Part shown: positions 11,901 to 23,097 of the stretch, one piece after another
Numbering within the stretch: the first letter of the stretch is position 1
Layout of the letters: every line of letters starts with the position of its first letter
NCBI RefSeq assembly: GCF_001411555.2
Contig: NC_049911.1
Coordinates: forward strand, 7,882,209 to 7,946,208
Length of the DNA stretch: 64,000 nucleotides
Origin: Juglans regia
Lineage: Eukaryota > Streptophyta > Magnoliopsida > Fagales > Juglandaceae
Direction: 5' to 3'
Notes under the pieces: generated by a model
Seen by the model: the letters and a program-made list of their open reading frames with translations, nothing else
What the model was told of the DNA's origin: nothing
Database searches by the model: none
Position numbers and translations under genes: made by a program

Positions 11901-12057
11901 GGTTAATTTCTTCTAGTTACATACCACGGAACCCAACATTTCCAACCATTGAATGCCAACACTAGATCAAGACCTGATAAGGGTAGAGAGAAAAGGGTGA
12001 GGTAAAACTCAGTGCCTTGTAAATTCACCAATACCTCTTCAAATCGTCCTTGACATG

Positions 12058-13241
12058 TTAGCCGTTCGCCATTAGCAACTTGAACGATGAACGACTCTCA
12101 AATGTTGGTTCTGTTGCCAAGCGATCGCTGATGAAGTTATGCGTTGATCCACTGTCGATCAGCACCATTACTTCGCGGGAGCCCATAGTTGCAGTTATAC
12201 ACATTGTTCTTGGGGCGGTCCATCCCGTCAACGAGTGGAGCGTGATTTCAGGTTCCAGTTCTGGTTCTTGCACTTCTCCCCTGTCTTCTCCTTGGTCAAC
12301 TTCCACCATATGTTGATCAGTGATGTCCTCACAGATCACATTACCAGCGTCTGCGTAGCCCTCCAAGAATAATAGCTGAGGTTTCTGGCATTTATGCCCA
12401 GTTGTAAATCGTTCATTGCAGTTAAAATAGAGGCCTTGCACTCTTCTCTTCTGCATCTCCTCCCATGATAAACGCCTGAATGGAGTTGCCGAGGTAACGG
12501 GAGCTACCCGATTGGTTTGTGGGAGAGCTAGTGGAACTCTTGTAGGTGGTGGTCGTATGAACCGCCGCTGTCTTGTGAGCTGCTCATCTCTCATTCGTGC
12601 TAGATTAATAGCCTCCTTTAGGGATTGTAGTTTGAACATCCGGATCCCATCAGAAATTTTCGCCTTCAAGCCCCCCATGAATGTTCCCACCAACGCCTTC
12701 TGCGTCCATCCACGCACCCTGTTGCCCAGCTTCTCAAATTCATGTTGATAATCTCTCAACGTTCCTAGCTGTCTGATCCTTGAGAGTGCTTCATCAAAGT
12801 CTTCACATTCTGACGGTCCAAAGCGAGCCCATAATTCCTTTTCGAATTGTTCCCATGGAATCGCTCGTCCTTCTTCTTGTAACGTTCTTCGAAGCCACTG
12901 CCACCACTGGTTGGCTTCCCCTTCCAGATGATAAGCAGCCATGAAACCTTTTGGTTTTCTGCAGTGCCCTGGTATTCGAAAAATTGTTCCACCCGGTTGA
13001 ACCACTCTGTCGGGTCTTCTCCAGAGAAGCGTGGAAATTCTAGCTTGGCTAATTTTGACGAAACAATCGGTCTACCTCCCTCTTGGTTGTCTCGGTGGTG
13101 ATGGCTATGATTTGAGGATTCCGGGTTAGTGAGCAAAACATTTGAGAGTTGAGTGAGAGCTTCCTCCATCCGCTGTAGTCCTTCTTGAACTGTACCAAGT
13201 CCGGACTCCAAGTGCTTGATTCGTTCCTTGTTAGTGCCCAT
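12058..13241 (-). pseudogene. gag: Reina-like gag and protease
   Basis: Start chosen at 13241 (MGTNKERIKHLESGLG), 24 nt inside the LTR. A helical N-terminal stretch is followed by the gag core (KLEFPRFSGEDPTEWFNRVE). A frameshift near 12930 moves to the frame that carries YHLEGEANQWWQW and the rest of the capsid-like domain. A degenerate zinc knuckle follows (FNCNERFTTGHKC, first Cys replaced by Tyr). The protease has its catalytic motif DSGSTHNFI near 12135, and a stop at 12058 separates it from RT. Gag packages the RNA and the aspartic protease cleaves the polyprotein. Confidence 0.9.
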
Positions 13242-13245
13242 AAGT

Positions 13246-13264
13246 AACCTGGTTGTGATGCCAA
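13246..13264 (-). other. Primer-binding site of Reina-like element, degenerate
   Basis: The minus strand reads TTGGCATCACAACCAGG right after the 5' LTR. It resembles the initiator-tRNA(Met) site TGGTATCAGAGCCAGG with substitutions. The gag start codon (13241) lies only 24 nt from the LTR, an exceptionally short leader. Confidence 0.65.
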
Positions 13265-13769
13265 TGATAGGTCCCTTATAATTGTAGATGATAAAACTCA
13301 AGTATATGTCCTCTTCGGGTGAGGATGTACCACAATTAAGTGCTGGAATAATTTTCTGCCCTCTCATTGATAACCCACAGCTGCTTAAATAGCAGTCCAT
13401 AAAACTGAAATTACAAATTGAAAACAGAGTTGCCGAAAACAGAGGAACTACTTAGAGCCACTACTAGTGACTGACGCCTAACCACTGAACCAATGAAATT
13501 TGACTCCACACTCCACGTTCTAACGGAAATAGAAATGCAACAACAGAAAAATAAATGCAGCAATAGAAAGATTAACAGAAAATAGAAACTGACTTCAACA
13601 GCTATGACTTAGTCCATGCATGTATGTGACTTCAACAGCTATGACTCAGTCCATGCACGCATGCATGCCACTCCATGCACTACGTCCTTGTTAGCCTTCG
13701 CATGTCTAACCTCCTCCTATATACTTGGAATTTGGTTTTAGGCCTCTCCTCGAACGTCGTGGCCTATCA
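13265..13769 (-). repeat. 5' LTR of Reina-like element
   Basis: 505 bp, the same length as the partner at 8394-8898, with the same TGATAGG...CCTATCA ends. It lies directly upstream (minus strand) of the primer-binding site. Confidence 0.93.
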
Positions 13770-13774
13770 GGTAA

Positions 13775-14747
13775 TCCCGAGTCTTCCCCTCCATTCTCTC
13801 ATCTTCCATCATTTTCTTAGTCTAAGTCTTCTCTACTTGCTCCACTAGACGTCCTAGCTATGTACATCAATCTCTTTATTTTAATTTTTCTCTTTTTAAA
13901 AAAAATAAAAAATAAAAAATAAAAAATAAAAATAAAAACTCCCCATCTTTTCTCCAAATCATCACACGTACGTCCCTTTATGGATTCATCGATCTAACAT
14001 CCAAGTACACGATCAGATAAATATTTATAAGATGATCGGTAAATGAAGACCACATGCTATCCAAGAGAGCCGATCTATCTTATCTTTTGTCAGCTGCAAA
14101 CATCCATTATTTATGTTTCTTATATTTAGAGTATAGGGTATGTGGGCAAGAAAAACCCTCTTACATGCTCGGAACTCCAAAGAAACTAAGTTTAGCATAT
14201 CATTATTCGTTACCACACCTTGAAATATAGAATAAATTAATTATAACTGACCCTAAGTTGTATTAACTATTTCATTTAATTAAAAAATTATAGACATACA
14301 ATTTTTTAAAAATAATTTTTACAATTATATTTTAAATAGAAAATATTTTTATAAAATAACTTATAAAATTAATATCATTTTATATAAATATTCTAATTTT
14401 AAAACATAATTATAAAAAAATTAGTTGTGTATAGCATTCCCTTATAAAATCTTGTTTTCCTAAAAAGAAGAGCCCTAGCTAACTTTTTAACGAGAAGCTT
14501 AGAAAGAAAGGTTTACTTAAGCCGGCTAAAAGTGCATAACTAATTAAGTAGATATTATAGGAAAGTTGTTACTCATATTTCCACGTGTACGGTCAACTTC
14601 GTCCGTTTTTAAAGTAGACGATACTCAATTATGATGGTGCCACGTGCACATCAAGATAATCATTACCATATCACCTTAAAGATTGCATTTAAATTATATG
14701 TATAAGAAAATCATCGCTTGAGATCGAAGAATCAAATGCTATACTCT
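13775..14747. other. Intergenic AT-rich stretch
   Basis: Includes a poly(A)/AAAAAT simple repeat at 13898-13940 and very AT-rich DNA at 14220-14460. I see no gene, RNA or element with clear ends here. Confidence 0.5.
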
Positions 14748-15184
14748 GCAATGATTAGAGACGTAATTGATTCGATTCGGTTTGGTTCGGTTCGAGTCGA
14801 TTTTAGATAAAATTTATGATCGAATCGATATATATCGATTTTATATTTTTGAAAATCGATTACGCATCAGTTATACTTTTAAAATGATACATTCGATTTT
14901 ATCGATTCTAGTTCGGTTCGATCCGATTTTTTGATTTTAATAGTATTTTTTTTTTTATAAACATTGCTTAACTGTTTTATTCCTCAAAAAGAGATCACAT
15001 CATTGCATCATACCAAATGGCTAGGGAAACAAAATCTGGGAAAGCGTCCCACCAAACCAATAAGTCATCTATATGCCATGAATTTCTTGCCAAACAATGG
15101 GCTACATTATTGGCCATTCAACCTCTATGGTGTATTGTAACTTTTGGAAAATTTAGAAACATCCTCCTTATCTCTTAAATCAAG

Positions 15185-15759
15185 TAGGGCTGTACACAAA
15201 CAGGCCGGACCGACCGCCGGATTCAGGAATCGGCCGAAACTGACAGAGAATTGGTCGGCCGGCAGTAGGAAATTAACGAAACCGACGTCGGCCAGTTCGG
15301 TCTGTAGTTCAAACCCGGTCTAAATCGACGAACCGGCCGACGTCTTATATATATATTTTTTATAATATATTTCTTATATAAAACGACGCTGTTTCACTTA
15401 GTAAGTGAAACGGCGTTGTTTTTCCCTTGGAACTTAAAAAAAAAACATATGGAACGGCACCAATGGATTTAATATGCCCCTGGTCCCTCTTCTTCTTCTT
15501 CCCCACGTCTTCTTCCTTCCTCCATTTCACCTGCAGCTCTCTTCTACTCTCTCATGGTAAACGGCGGCACATCCCTCCTCCGTCACAGAGACGTCGATGG
15601 CAGACCGAGGAACCGAACCACACCGTGCCGAGACTGATAATATCGGTTTTCTCTCCCCCAATCGACCGGTTTCGGCCGATTTTTTCCTCTCATGGCAGAC
15701 ATCGGTTCGGCGTCGGTGTGGCACCGAAACCGCGCCGAACCCATCGGTTTTCAGCCCTA
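15185..15759. mobile_element. Non-autonomous hAT MITE in the LINE
   Basis: 575 bp with TAGGGCTG...CAGCCCTA terminal inverted repeats and a perfect 8-bp target duplication AAATCAAG (15177-15184 and 15760-15767). It is GC-rich in CCGG/GGCCG motifs and has no transposase. The ORF-like stretches in it are not conserved domains. TSD length and TIR sequence point to hAT. Confidence 0.92.
15377..15424. repeat. Internal hairpin of the hAT MITE
   Basis: An inverted repeat with arms AAAACGACGCTGTTTCACTT and AAGTGAAACGGCGTTGTTTT around a short spacer. Only two or so G:T-type mismatches separate the arms. Confidence 0.85.
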
Positions 15760-16077
15760 AAATCAAGCTCCACCATAAAGACATAGATTCTTGCTCTTTG
15801 TTTAGCTCTTGAACTACCAACATGGAATCACATTCAACTTGGAGATCAGCAATACCCAAAGGAAGTCAAATCTGAAGCCCCCTCAGCACAGCCAATAACT
15901 CGATCTCCATAGGATCATCAATCTCATGTTTTGCTTTGCTTGCTGTAAAGTTACCCTGCCACCCTCATCTCGAAGGACCATACCAGCACCTGATCTACAA
16001 TGATCATGGAAGATAGCACCATCTGTGTTCAACTTCAAGACACCCGAAGGTGGGGGCTCCCAACCATATTGAGGATT

Positions 16078-17124
16078 TCATCCTTTTTTCTTGTCCTCTG
16101 CAACAGACATGAACTCATTGAATCCTGACAGTGCATAGTCCAAAGCTTCTTCTGTAGTTAATCTCTTTTTCTCATAGAGTAGCCGATTTCTTCTATACCA
16201 TAGACCCCATGCACATAGGAATAGCTTCTCAACTTCACCGTGTTGGTTCCTTCTGATCAAATGAGCCAAAATCTGTAGAAAATCAATCTGATCTTGAAAT
16301 TCTTGCAAAAAACTGAGATGTGCTTGCAAAACATCTTTGAAACTGGAACAGTACATTAAAGCATGATTAATGTCCTCCTCTTCCACATTGCACCATCTGC
16401 ATTTAGCATCATTCACCACCTTTTTTGCTTGCAGGTTTTTCAGAGTTGGTAGCCCATTCCTACACACCTTCCAAGCAAAAATCTTTATTTTATTAGGAAC
16501 TTTCATCTTCCAAATCTTCCTTCACCATCTCCTTTGCTCCCCCCCATATGAAACCTGACCAAATTGCCTTCCTTCACCTAGGTCCATGAACAGCCTGTAA
16601 GCACTCCTGACACTAAACATTCCATTAGTCTCATGCTCCCACACCATACTGTTAGGTCTGCTATCAGTAGGTAACAATATGTTTACGACCTCATAAGCTT
16701 CTATTTGAGGTAAGAGTCTTCGTACCTTTCCCAAATCCCACCATCTTGTCTATTCATCTATCAGATCTACAACTGTCCAGTTCAACTAAGTTTGAGTAAT
16801 AGAATCTGAAACTGGGATTAACTTGTGCTTTGGCAACCAATAGTCAGACCATATATTAATAGCCTTTCCGTCTCCTACTCTCCATCTGCACCCTTGTAAT
16901 AGCAAACTCTTTGCTTCCCAAATACCCCTCCACACACAAGAAGGAGCTGCTCCTAGCTTAGAGTCTTTAAAATTCGAAGAGGGGAAGTACTTAGCCTTAA
17001 AAATCCTGTGAAGTAGTGAATCCTCCCCTTTAAGAATCCTCCATCCCTGCTTTGCTAAGAGTACTAAATTGAAAGTTTCCAAGTCTTTAAACCCCATACC
17101 ACCATTTGCCTTTGATTCACACAT
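16078..17124 (-). pseudogene. LINE ORF2 C-terminal region with zf-RVT
   Basis: Blocks in order are: ANGGMGFKDLETFNLVLLAK (about 17105), WRVGDGKAINIWSDYWLPK (about 16880), HETNGMFSVRSAYRLF (about 16630), then the zf-RVT zinc-binding domain KIKIFAWKVCRNGLPT, CRWCNVEEEDINHALMYC (16506-16340). Three frames are needed to read it, with stops near 16786 and 16522. This order is standard for plant L1 ORF2. Confidence 0.88.
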
Positions 17125-17264
17125 TCTCCTCTAGCTAACCCACCTAATTTTATTCTCCTCTCTCTTTTGACCCCACCAGAATTTGGCTGTTAGACTTTCC
17201 AATTTAGCACATAGAGATGAAGGAAGATTAAAACAACTCATTGTGTAGGTGGGTATAGACATAG

Positions 17265-18992
17265 CTACAGCCTTGATAAGTACTTATTTCCCCCCTTGAG
17301 ATAGAATCTTCTCCTTCCACCCTTGAAGTTTCTGCCATACTTTAGTTTTAAGCTAAGAAAAAGCTTGGTATTTCCCCCTCCCCACCATGGAAGAAAGCCG
17401 AAAATACTTGTCAGAATTTTGGCATTTCTGAACTCCCCACACCTGCATGACCTCAACTTGTTGATTAGGAATTTGTTGATTAGGAATAACATTTTTGCTG
17501 AACACCATGGCTATCTTATCCTTATTCACCTTCTACCCAGAGGCCTTTTCATAGATGTTTAGTAGGTGCATTATATTCAAGTTGGTTTGTAAGGTAGCCC
17601 TGCAAACAATACACTGTCATCTGCAAACATTAAGTGATTAACAATAGGGGCATTCCTGCAGATCCAAATCCCCTCTACTGACCCATTTAACTCAGCTTGC
17701 TTTAGAAGAGAAATAAGGCCCCAGTGCACAAAAGTAATAGGTAAGGGGAGATAAGATCCCCTTGCCTTACACCTCTAGTAGGATAAATTGGACCTTTGGG
17801 CTCTGCATTTACCAATATTGAGAAGGAAACAGATTGTACACATTGCATTACCAAACCAATCCACTTAGCTCCAAAACCAATTTTCTGAATCATTACTTCA
17901 AGGAAACTCCATTCTATACGGTCATAAGCTTTACTCATGTAAAGTTTGATGGACATAAACCCCTTCTTTCCTTGCCTCTTCTTTCTAATAAAATGGACTA
18001 GTTCATAAGCTATTAGGACATTATCCGAGATTAACCTCCCTGGTACAAAAGCACACTGTGAAGATGAAATCAGCTTGGGTAAAACTCCTTTCAGTCTGTT
18101 TGTAATCACCTTTGATACCAACTTGTACATGACATTACAAAGGCTAATAGGCTGACAGTCAGACACTAGTTCAGCCTTATTCTTTTTGGGAATCAATGTG
18201 ACAAATGTATGGTTCAACATGGAAGGAAAATTACCAGAATTGAGGGCTTGTAAAACAACATGAGTAACATCTCTACCCATAGTATTCCAATGTTTTTGAT
18301 AAAATAAAGGGGCCATACCATCAAGGCAAGGGGCCTTTGTGGGACTCATTTCCTTAAGAGCAACCTCCACTTCTGCTACAACAAATGGCCTGTCAAGCTT
18401 CTGTCTCATGTCATTAGTGACCCTGCCAACTAGACTCTCCAAGAAATCAGCAGTACCCTCTCAGTAGATGTTGTAAACAGATTTTGAAAATAATTCAAAA
18501 TAACTGCATCTCTTGCATCATCCACTTGCCAAGTCCCATTAGAGTCTTTAACACCCTTAATCATGCTTTTTGCTTTTCTTTGTGATGCCTTTTGATGGAA
18601 AAACTTGGTATTTTTATCCCCTTCAGTTAACCATAACACTCTCGACCTCTGTCTCCGCATGATTTCACCCCTCTCCAACCACTTATGCACCTATGATCTT
18701 GCAACCTTGATAGCCTCACAATTAAGGCCCTTAGGATCTGCAGCTTGTACCATTTGGAGTTTCTTCTTAGCCTTTCTTAGATTTTTCTGCACATGCCCAA
18801 AACTATTTTTGTTCCACCTCTCTAACTTTTTACCACACCTACTAATCTGTTTCATTACCCCCTCCGTTGTTCTTTCTTCAGCACTTTCCACCCAAGCAGT
18901 CTTAATAACCTCTTGACAATTCTTGTCCTCCACCCACATTGCCTCAAAGCGAAATGGTTTCCATCCTTTCCTCAAAAACCCATTAGACTTCA
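17265..18992 (-). pseudogene. LINE ORF2 reverse transcriptase domain
   Basis: A linker with a typical GDKNTKFFHQKAS block (about 18625-18585) leads to the RT. RT blocks follow: VALKEMSPTKAPCLDGMAPL, PISLCNVMYKLVSKVI, QCAFVPGRLISDNVL, and GVRQGDLISPYL near 17750. The catalytic FADD (HLMFADDSVLFAG) lies at about 17615-17600 in another frame. Frameshifts occur near 18440, 17700 and 17500. This enzyme copies LINE RNA at the nicked target. Confidence 0.88.
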
Positions 18993-19690
18993 ACTATAAT
19001 TTAATGGGAATATGATCTGAATAAGAAGCATTGCCATGAATGACTTTAGCCATAGGAAATAATGCCTTCCACTTAAGATTAGCCAATCATCTATCAAGTC
19101 TCTCGCTAATACTTTGGTCAGTTTCTCTATTATTGCACCATGTAAATGGAGCACCCTGGAAACCCAGATCTAATAGCTCACACTCATCAACGACAGTTCG
19201 AAAATTCTTGCATTTGCTTGTCTGATCTATCCCTCCCTCCATATTTCTCTTGATTGCTTAAGACCTCATTAAAATCACCCATCAGAAGCCATCCTTGATC
19301 TCTTGGCATCTTCAAAGATCTAATGAGATCCCAAGTTTCATGCCTCCTACGAGCTTTAGGTTGCCCATATACCCTAGTAAGAAACCACGTCTCCCTTTCA
19401 TCCTTGGTGTCATGAATAGAGGCATGAATATGACTTCGTGAAAAGTTCTTGACAACCACATCAATCTTTTTTTTCCAGTACAGAGCCATCCCACCACTTC
19501 TCCCCTCACTACTCACTGCCAAACAATTCTCAAAACCTAGTCTATATTTAAGTCTTTCCATTACTTTGCCATGTAATTTGGTCTCTTGTAGAAACAAGAC
19601 CTTGGGAGCTTCCTCTCTGACTAGATCCACTAGAACTCGAACTCCCCGTGGGTTCCCAAGCCCACAAGAGTTCTAACTAAGGAGAATCAT
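18993..19690 (-). pseudogene. LINE ORF2 endonuclease domain
   Basis: The ORF2 start is at 19690, followed by an early TAG where plant L1 proteins normally have tryptophan. CGLGNPRGVRVL, then VLFLQETKLHGKVM, SGGMALYWKK and WLLMGDFNEVLSNQEKYGG (about 19290-19240) are hallmarks of the apurinic-endonuclease-like domain that nicks target DNA to prime reverse transcription. The frame breaks near 19187 and resumes at 18993 in the linker to RT. Confidence 0.88.
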
Positions 19691-21135
19691 TGGGTTTGGT
19701 AGGGCTGTTCAACAGCCTCTACCGATATGGAAATATCATGTTCAACATCTTGAAACTTTTGGATAGTAGGATTTACAAACTCTCCTTGGGTCAACACCAT
19801 CAACCTACTCCTTTTCCTTCCGTCGTTTGGTACAGACACATAGCTTCCTTCCTCAAGAAAACGTTTCTTCCCTGCCTTCACAATTTGATTCATAGTTAAA
19901 CTGCCTAACTGTCGAGCACATTTTTTCCAAGTGTTTCGAGTGGACCTTCTTGGCATCATCTTATGCCTTTGTTGGGCTTCAACAACCATTTCTTCCTGGG
20001 CTAAGGAGGCCCTCTCATCCTCCTGGCCCACCCCTAAATTAACGGTTCCTTTATTATTAAAATTACCGGTAGAAACGCTTCCCTCCAATTTATACGTTAC
20101 TATAGTTTCATACTCATTACCTTCCTTAAATAACGGCTCCGAATCTTTTTGGTATAATCCTTGCAACTGATTGCAGTGATCTTCAACTGGCTTGTGCGTT
20201 GGATTTTGTTGATCACCTCCTTCATTAATGCCACAAAATCAGCTACCCATAACTGAATGATCATCAGAATCTTCTCTTCACTGCATCACATTAATTGCAG
20301 TCTTTGCACCACCTTCCGCCGCCATGGCCTTCCCTTTTCCCGTCGGACTTCTCCTTGCCTCCGAACTATTCCATGTTTGACTAGAAACACGAGATCTCCG
20401 ACCTCCAGAATCTGCACGAAGCCAGCTTCCAAACTGCCTACTACTCGACTCCATGGAAACAGAAACTGGACATCCTTCTTCCTCTTGAATAATTCTTCCA
20501 CATTGCATGGAAAAACACAATAATTTCTCATACTTGATGGGAATCCAAGTTTTCACACCTTGCAGAGTGATAGTACGCCCCCTAGCCAAAGGTTTTTTCA
20601 GATCCAACAAAACCTTTACTCGCAGAAACATGCCCCATCCCACATCATCCCCATCCACTTCTACCTCTTCCACCACTCCTAATGACCTTCCCATCTTCTC
20701 CCCACACTCCAGTGACGTACCAATCAATGATAAGTTGTGAAACTGGACCCATAGGGTAGCAACATCAAAGGACATTTTATTAAGTGGAGTATAACCATCA
20801 AAAGCCTTCATCACAAACATATGACCATAAAAAAACCATGGCCTCCCACTCTCCACGCGATTCTTATCTGCATGATTAGCAAAAGTAATGACGAATATGT
20901 TTCTCCCCATTTCGGCGAAAGTAGCAGGTTTGCTCAGCCTCCACACCTTTGCCATAGTAGACTCAACTATGTTCTTCCCAATCTGCCTATCCGACAAGAT
21001 CTTACTGATCAAACTCCGATCTCCTTTATGGAGGACTTCTAGAATCCCCTCCCATTCAATGTCTATGGCCTCGCCCTCCTCTTCATTCAACTGAAAGTTC
21101 TCCCATATCTCATGGATTTTCTCCATGATAGCCAA
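19687..21135 (-). pseudogene. LINE ORF1 (DUF4283-type nucleic-acid-binding protein)
   Basis: Starts at 21135 (MAIMEKIHEIWENF). The DUF4283-like part includes WRLSKPATFAEMGRNIFVI and GRPWFFYGHMFVMKAFDGYT, then VKTWIPIKYEKLLCFSMQCG. In related plant LINEs the last block leads into a CCHC knuckle. Here the cysteine and histidine pattern is damaged (FS where FC is usual, no histidine). A stop at 20278 breaks the frame, and a second segment (20166-19687) carries the basic C-terminal region. The last codons overlap the ORF2 start as ATGA (19690-19687), a stop-restart arrangement. Confidence 0.85.
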
Positions 21136-21639
21136 CTCGGGACACCACCTTTATTCTCTAGAGAGAACCAGAGAGGAGACTTAGTTACCTGTTTAATAGT
21201 ATTAGTATTAGGGTATAAAATATAATTAATATACTAATATACATATATTAGTATACTAATGTATGCTAATTATATATATTTTATGTTTAAAGCATATGAT
21301 CAAATAAATTTTCCTGTTTAAGATTAAAATTTTATGTTATAAATTATAAGAACATTATTTTATATATAATTATAATTTATATTATTATATATATTATATA
21401 TAAAAATTATATATAATATTAAAAAAATTAATTTAAAATATATAATATAGTGAACCGGCTTGGTCATAAAAAACATAGAACCGGAATCGGACTTGCATCG
21501 GCTGGTTTTGAAACTAAGGGAACGGGTCCCGAACCGGATAGGTCCAAAACCGGACCAATTCCACCTGCTCAGGCCAATTTTTTTAATTTTTCAATTAATT
21601 TTTACACCCCTAACAATGACCCTTTGTTGTAAAAATTGT

Positions 21640-22245
21640 GTATTGCTATTGGAATTTGGAAGGGAGATCCTAACGCGTTGGGCCAAGCCCATACCATTCT
21701 ACCCACGATTTGTGAAAAGAGTAAACCGGAGGAATATGAAGAAATTGGGCCTAGACAGCGTCCACCACGAGAAGGGGATTCGGTCAGCAGCTCGTCCCCT
21801 CTCCTCATTAAATGGGGCTCGATGCGCATTACTGATGGCCACATTAAATGCCATATCCCGCTGTTACCATTAAAAGCAGGAATGATCTTGATAGACGGGT
21901 TTCATGAGGAACGATGCAAAAGCGAACCCATGACAACAATTAATAAGATAAAAACCAACAGACGATAGGAAAGCGATACTCAGTCTCTGGATCCTTGAAA
22001 AGTGGAAGGAAAGTTCATTGACTTCGACATCAAAGGCTTCCCAGCTTCGGCCAACCTTCCCCTCCTATTGTAGGTAGCAGGTTGAAGACAACTCCTTCAA
22101 TGGGCAGTACGCAAAACAAGTTCTAATAGTTGGAGCCATCAATGAGATCCAATATTATTTGGCCTAACAACAATAACGTGCCATTTGTATGTTGGACCCC
22201 TCACACTCACACCCCACATTTGAGCAGCAATCCTCACTCACGAAC
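21640..22245 (+). other. Leader/LTR-like remnant of a Tat-type gypsy element
   Basis: Mixed-composition DNA upstream of the gag relic, with CCACATTAAATG-type motifs also seen near the right end of the window (63840-63915). It probably holds part of a 5' LTR and untranslated leader, but I cannot define LTR ends or a primer-binding site. Confidence 0.4.
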
Positions 22246-23090
22246 ATGGAAGGTAGAATGGGGGAGATGGAGGAACTAATAAAGAAACTGATGGCAGACA
22301 CTGAGGCTCTGAGGTGAGAGGAAAAAGTGCTAAGGAAAACGAGCTCGAAACTCGTGGAGGAAGACAGCATGAGAAAAGCTAAGAAAATGGAGGGAGAATT
22401 ACAGGCCGTTGGTGAGGGACGTAAACGAATGAGTGACAAGCTAAGGGGCCTCAAAGACAAGATGGCGAATAGATTGGGAGGGTCCTCATCTATAGATCAA
22501 ATACTGATCAACACAGACTTGTTGTACAATCTAGAGGTGATGGTAGTGCCACTCCCGCCCAATTTCAAAACCCCCCAGATTGAAATGTATGACAGATCCA
22601 AGGATCTGACTAAACACTTAGAAAATTTCAAACCCACTTGACACTAGATGGCTTCCTAGGAGAGATAGTGTGCCGGGCGTTTCCCCTCACTCTGAAAAGT
22701 TTTGCCTAGCCATGGTTCGAGACTCTCTAGTCGGGCTCCGTTCATAGCTTTGAAAAGCTTGATCAACAATTATTAACTTAATTCATGGCCAGCCAAAACA
22801 GAATATGACTAGCCGTTAACTTACTCACCGTGAAACAAAGGGAAGAAGAGAGCCTGAAAGCGTACCTATATCGCTTCAACAAGGAGTGACTGGCCTTCGA
22901 CAATCAAGATGAAACAATCATGTTGGCGGCACTCCTGGGAGGCTTGTGGCCTTTCAGCTCATTTATGGTTGAAATCGTGAGGAAGACCTCTATGACCTTG
23001 CAGTAATTCATCGATTGGGCGGACGATTTTGTCAATGTTGAAGACATCCTTCAAGTCACAAAGGGGGGGAATTCATGGATGCTCCGTGGT
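22246..23090 (+). pseudogene. gag: Gag of a Tat-like (non-chromovirus) Ty3/gypsy element
   Basis: From MEGRMGEMEELIKKLM a lysine/glutamate-rich coiled coil leads to PLPPNFKTPQIEMYDRSKD and HLENFK (about 22548-22630). The shifted frames then give CRAFPLTLK, SLKAYLYRFNKE, LAALLGGLWPFSSFMVEI and WADDFVNVEDIL (22850-23045). This is the gag pattern of Tat/Athila-type gypsy elements. Stops include one after EALR (22317) and one at 22641. No protease or polymerase follows; a tandem array begins at once, so the element is internally deleted or was always non-autonomous. Confidence 0.8.
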
Positions 23091-23097
23091 CGATCTT

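Larger units (their letters stand above)
8394..13769 (-). mobile_element. Reina-like Ty3/gypsy chromovirus, complete but mutated
   Basis: A 5.38-kb LTR retrotransposon oriented right to left. It has two 505-bp LTRs (8394-8898 and 13265-13769), a polypurine tract next to the left LTR and a primer-binding site next to the right one. Gag, protease, RT, RNase H, integrase and a C-terminal chromodomain occur in standard gypsy order. The probable target duplication is GCTAA (8389-8393) / GGTAA (13770-13774), one mismatch. Short LTRs, a short leader and the C-terminal chromodomain followed by an LEDKDPIEEGSIDRP-type tail suggest the Reina clade. Several stops and frameshifts make it non-autonomous now. 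Confidence 0.93.
14990..16077 (-). pseudogene. LINE ORF2 RNase H-like domain, interrupted by a MITE
   Basis: The N-terminal half (about 16060-15768) shows GVLKLNTDGA, SGAGMVLRDEGG and LQVECDSMLVVQELN. The frame then enters a 575-bp MITE (15759-15185). The C-terminal half resumes at 15176 and can be read as LNFPKVTIHHR, VAHCLARNSWHIDDL-like and VWWDAFPDFVSLAIWYDA (about 15070-15005), ending in the poly(A) tail. Plant L1 elements often carry an RNase H domain at this position. Confidence 0.8.
14948..21191 (-). mobile_element. Full-length L1-type LINE, broken by mutations and a MITE
   Basis: Oriented right to left. It has a 5' leader (about 21191-21136), ORF1, ORF2 (endonuclease, RT, zf-RVT, RNase H) and a poly(A) tail seen as a T run at 14946-14957. 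The 12-bp duplication TTTAATAGTATT flanks it (14936-14947 and 21192-21203), which shows both ends are intact. About 5.67 kb remain after subtracting the 575-bp MITE. Many frameshifts and stops make it inactive. Confidence 0.92.
14756..21614. mobile_element. hAT-like MITE split by a LINE
   Basis: The left piece (14756-14935) begins TAGAGACGTAA and is rich in TTCGGTTCGG-type motifs. The right piece (21204-21614) has CCGGTT-type motifs and ends TTACACCCCTA. With the left end read as a decayed TAGGGGTGTAA, these are terminal inverted repeats. Candidate 8-bp flanks are GCAATGAT (14748-14755) and ACAATGAC (21615-21622), sharing CAATGA. An 8-bp target duplication and a TAG end suit the hAT superfamily. 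The LINE accounts for everything between the two pieces. Confidence 0.55.
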
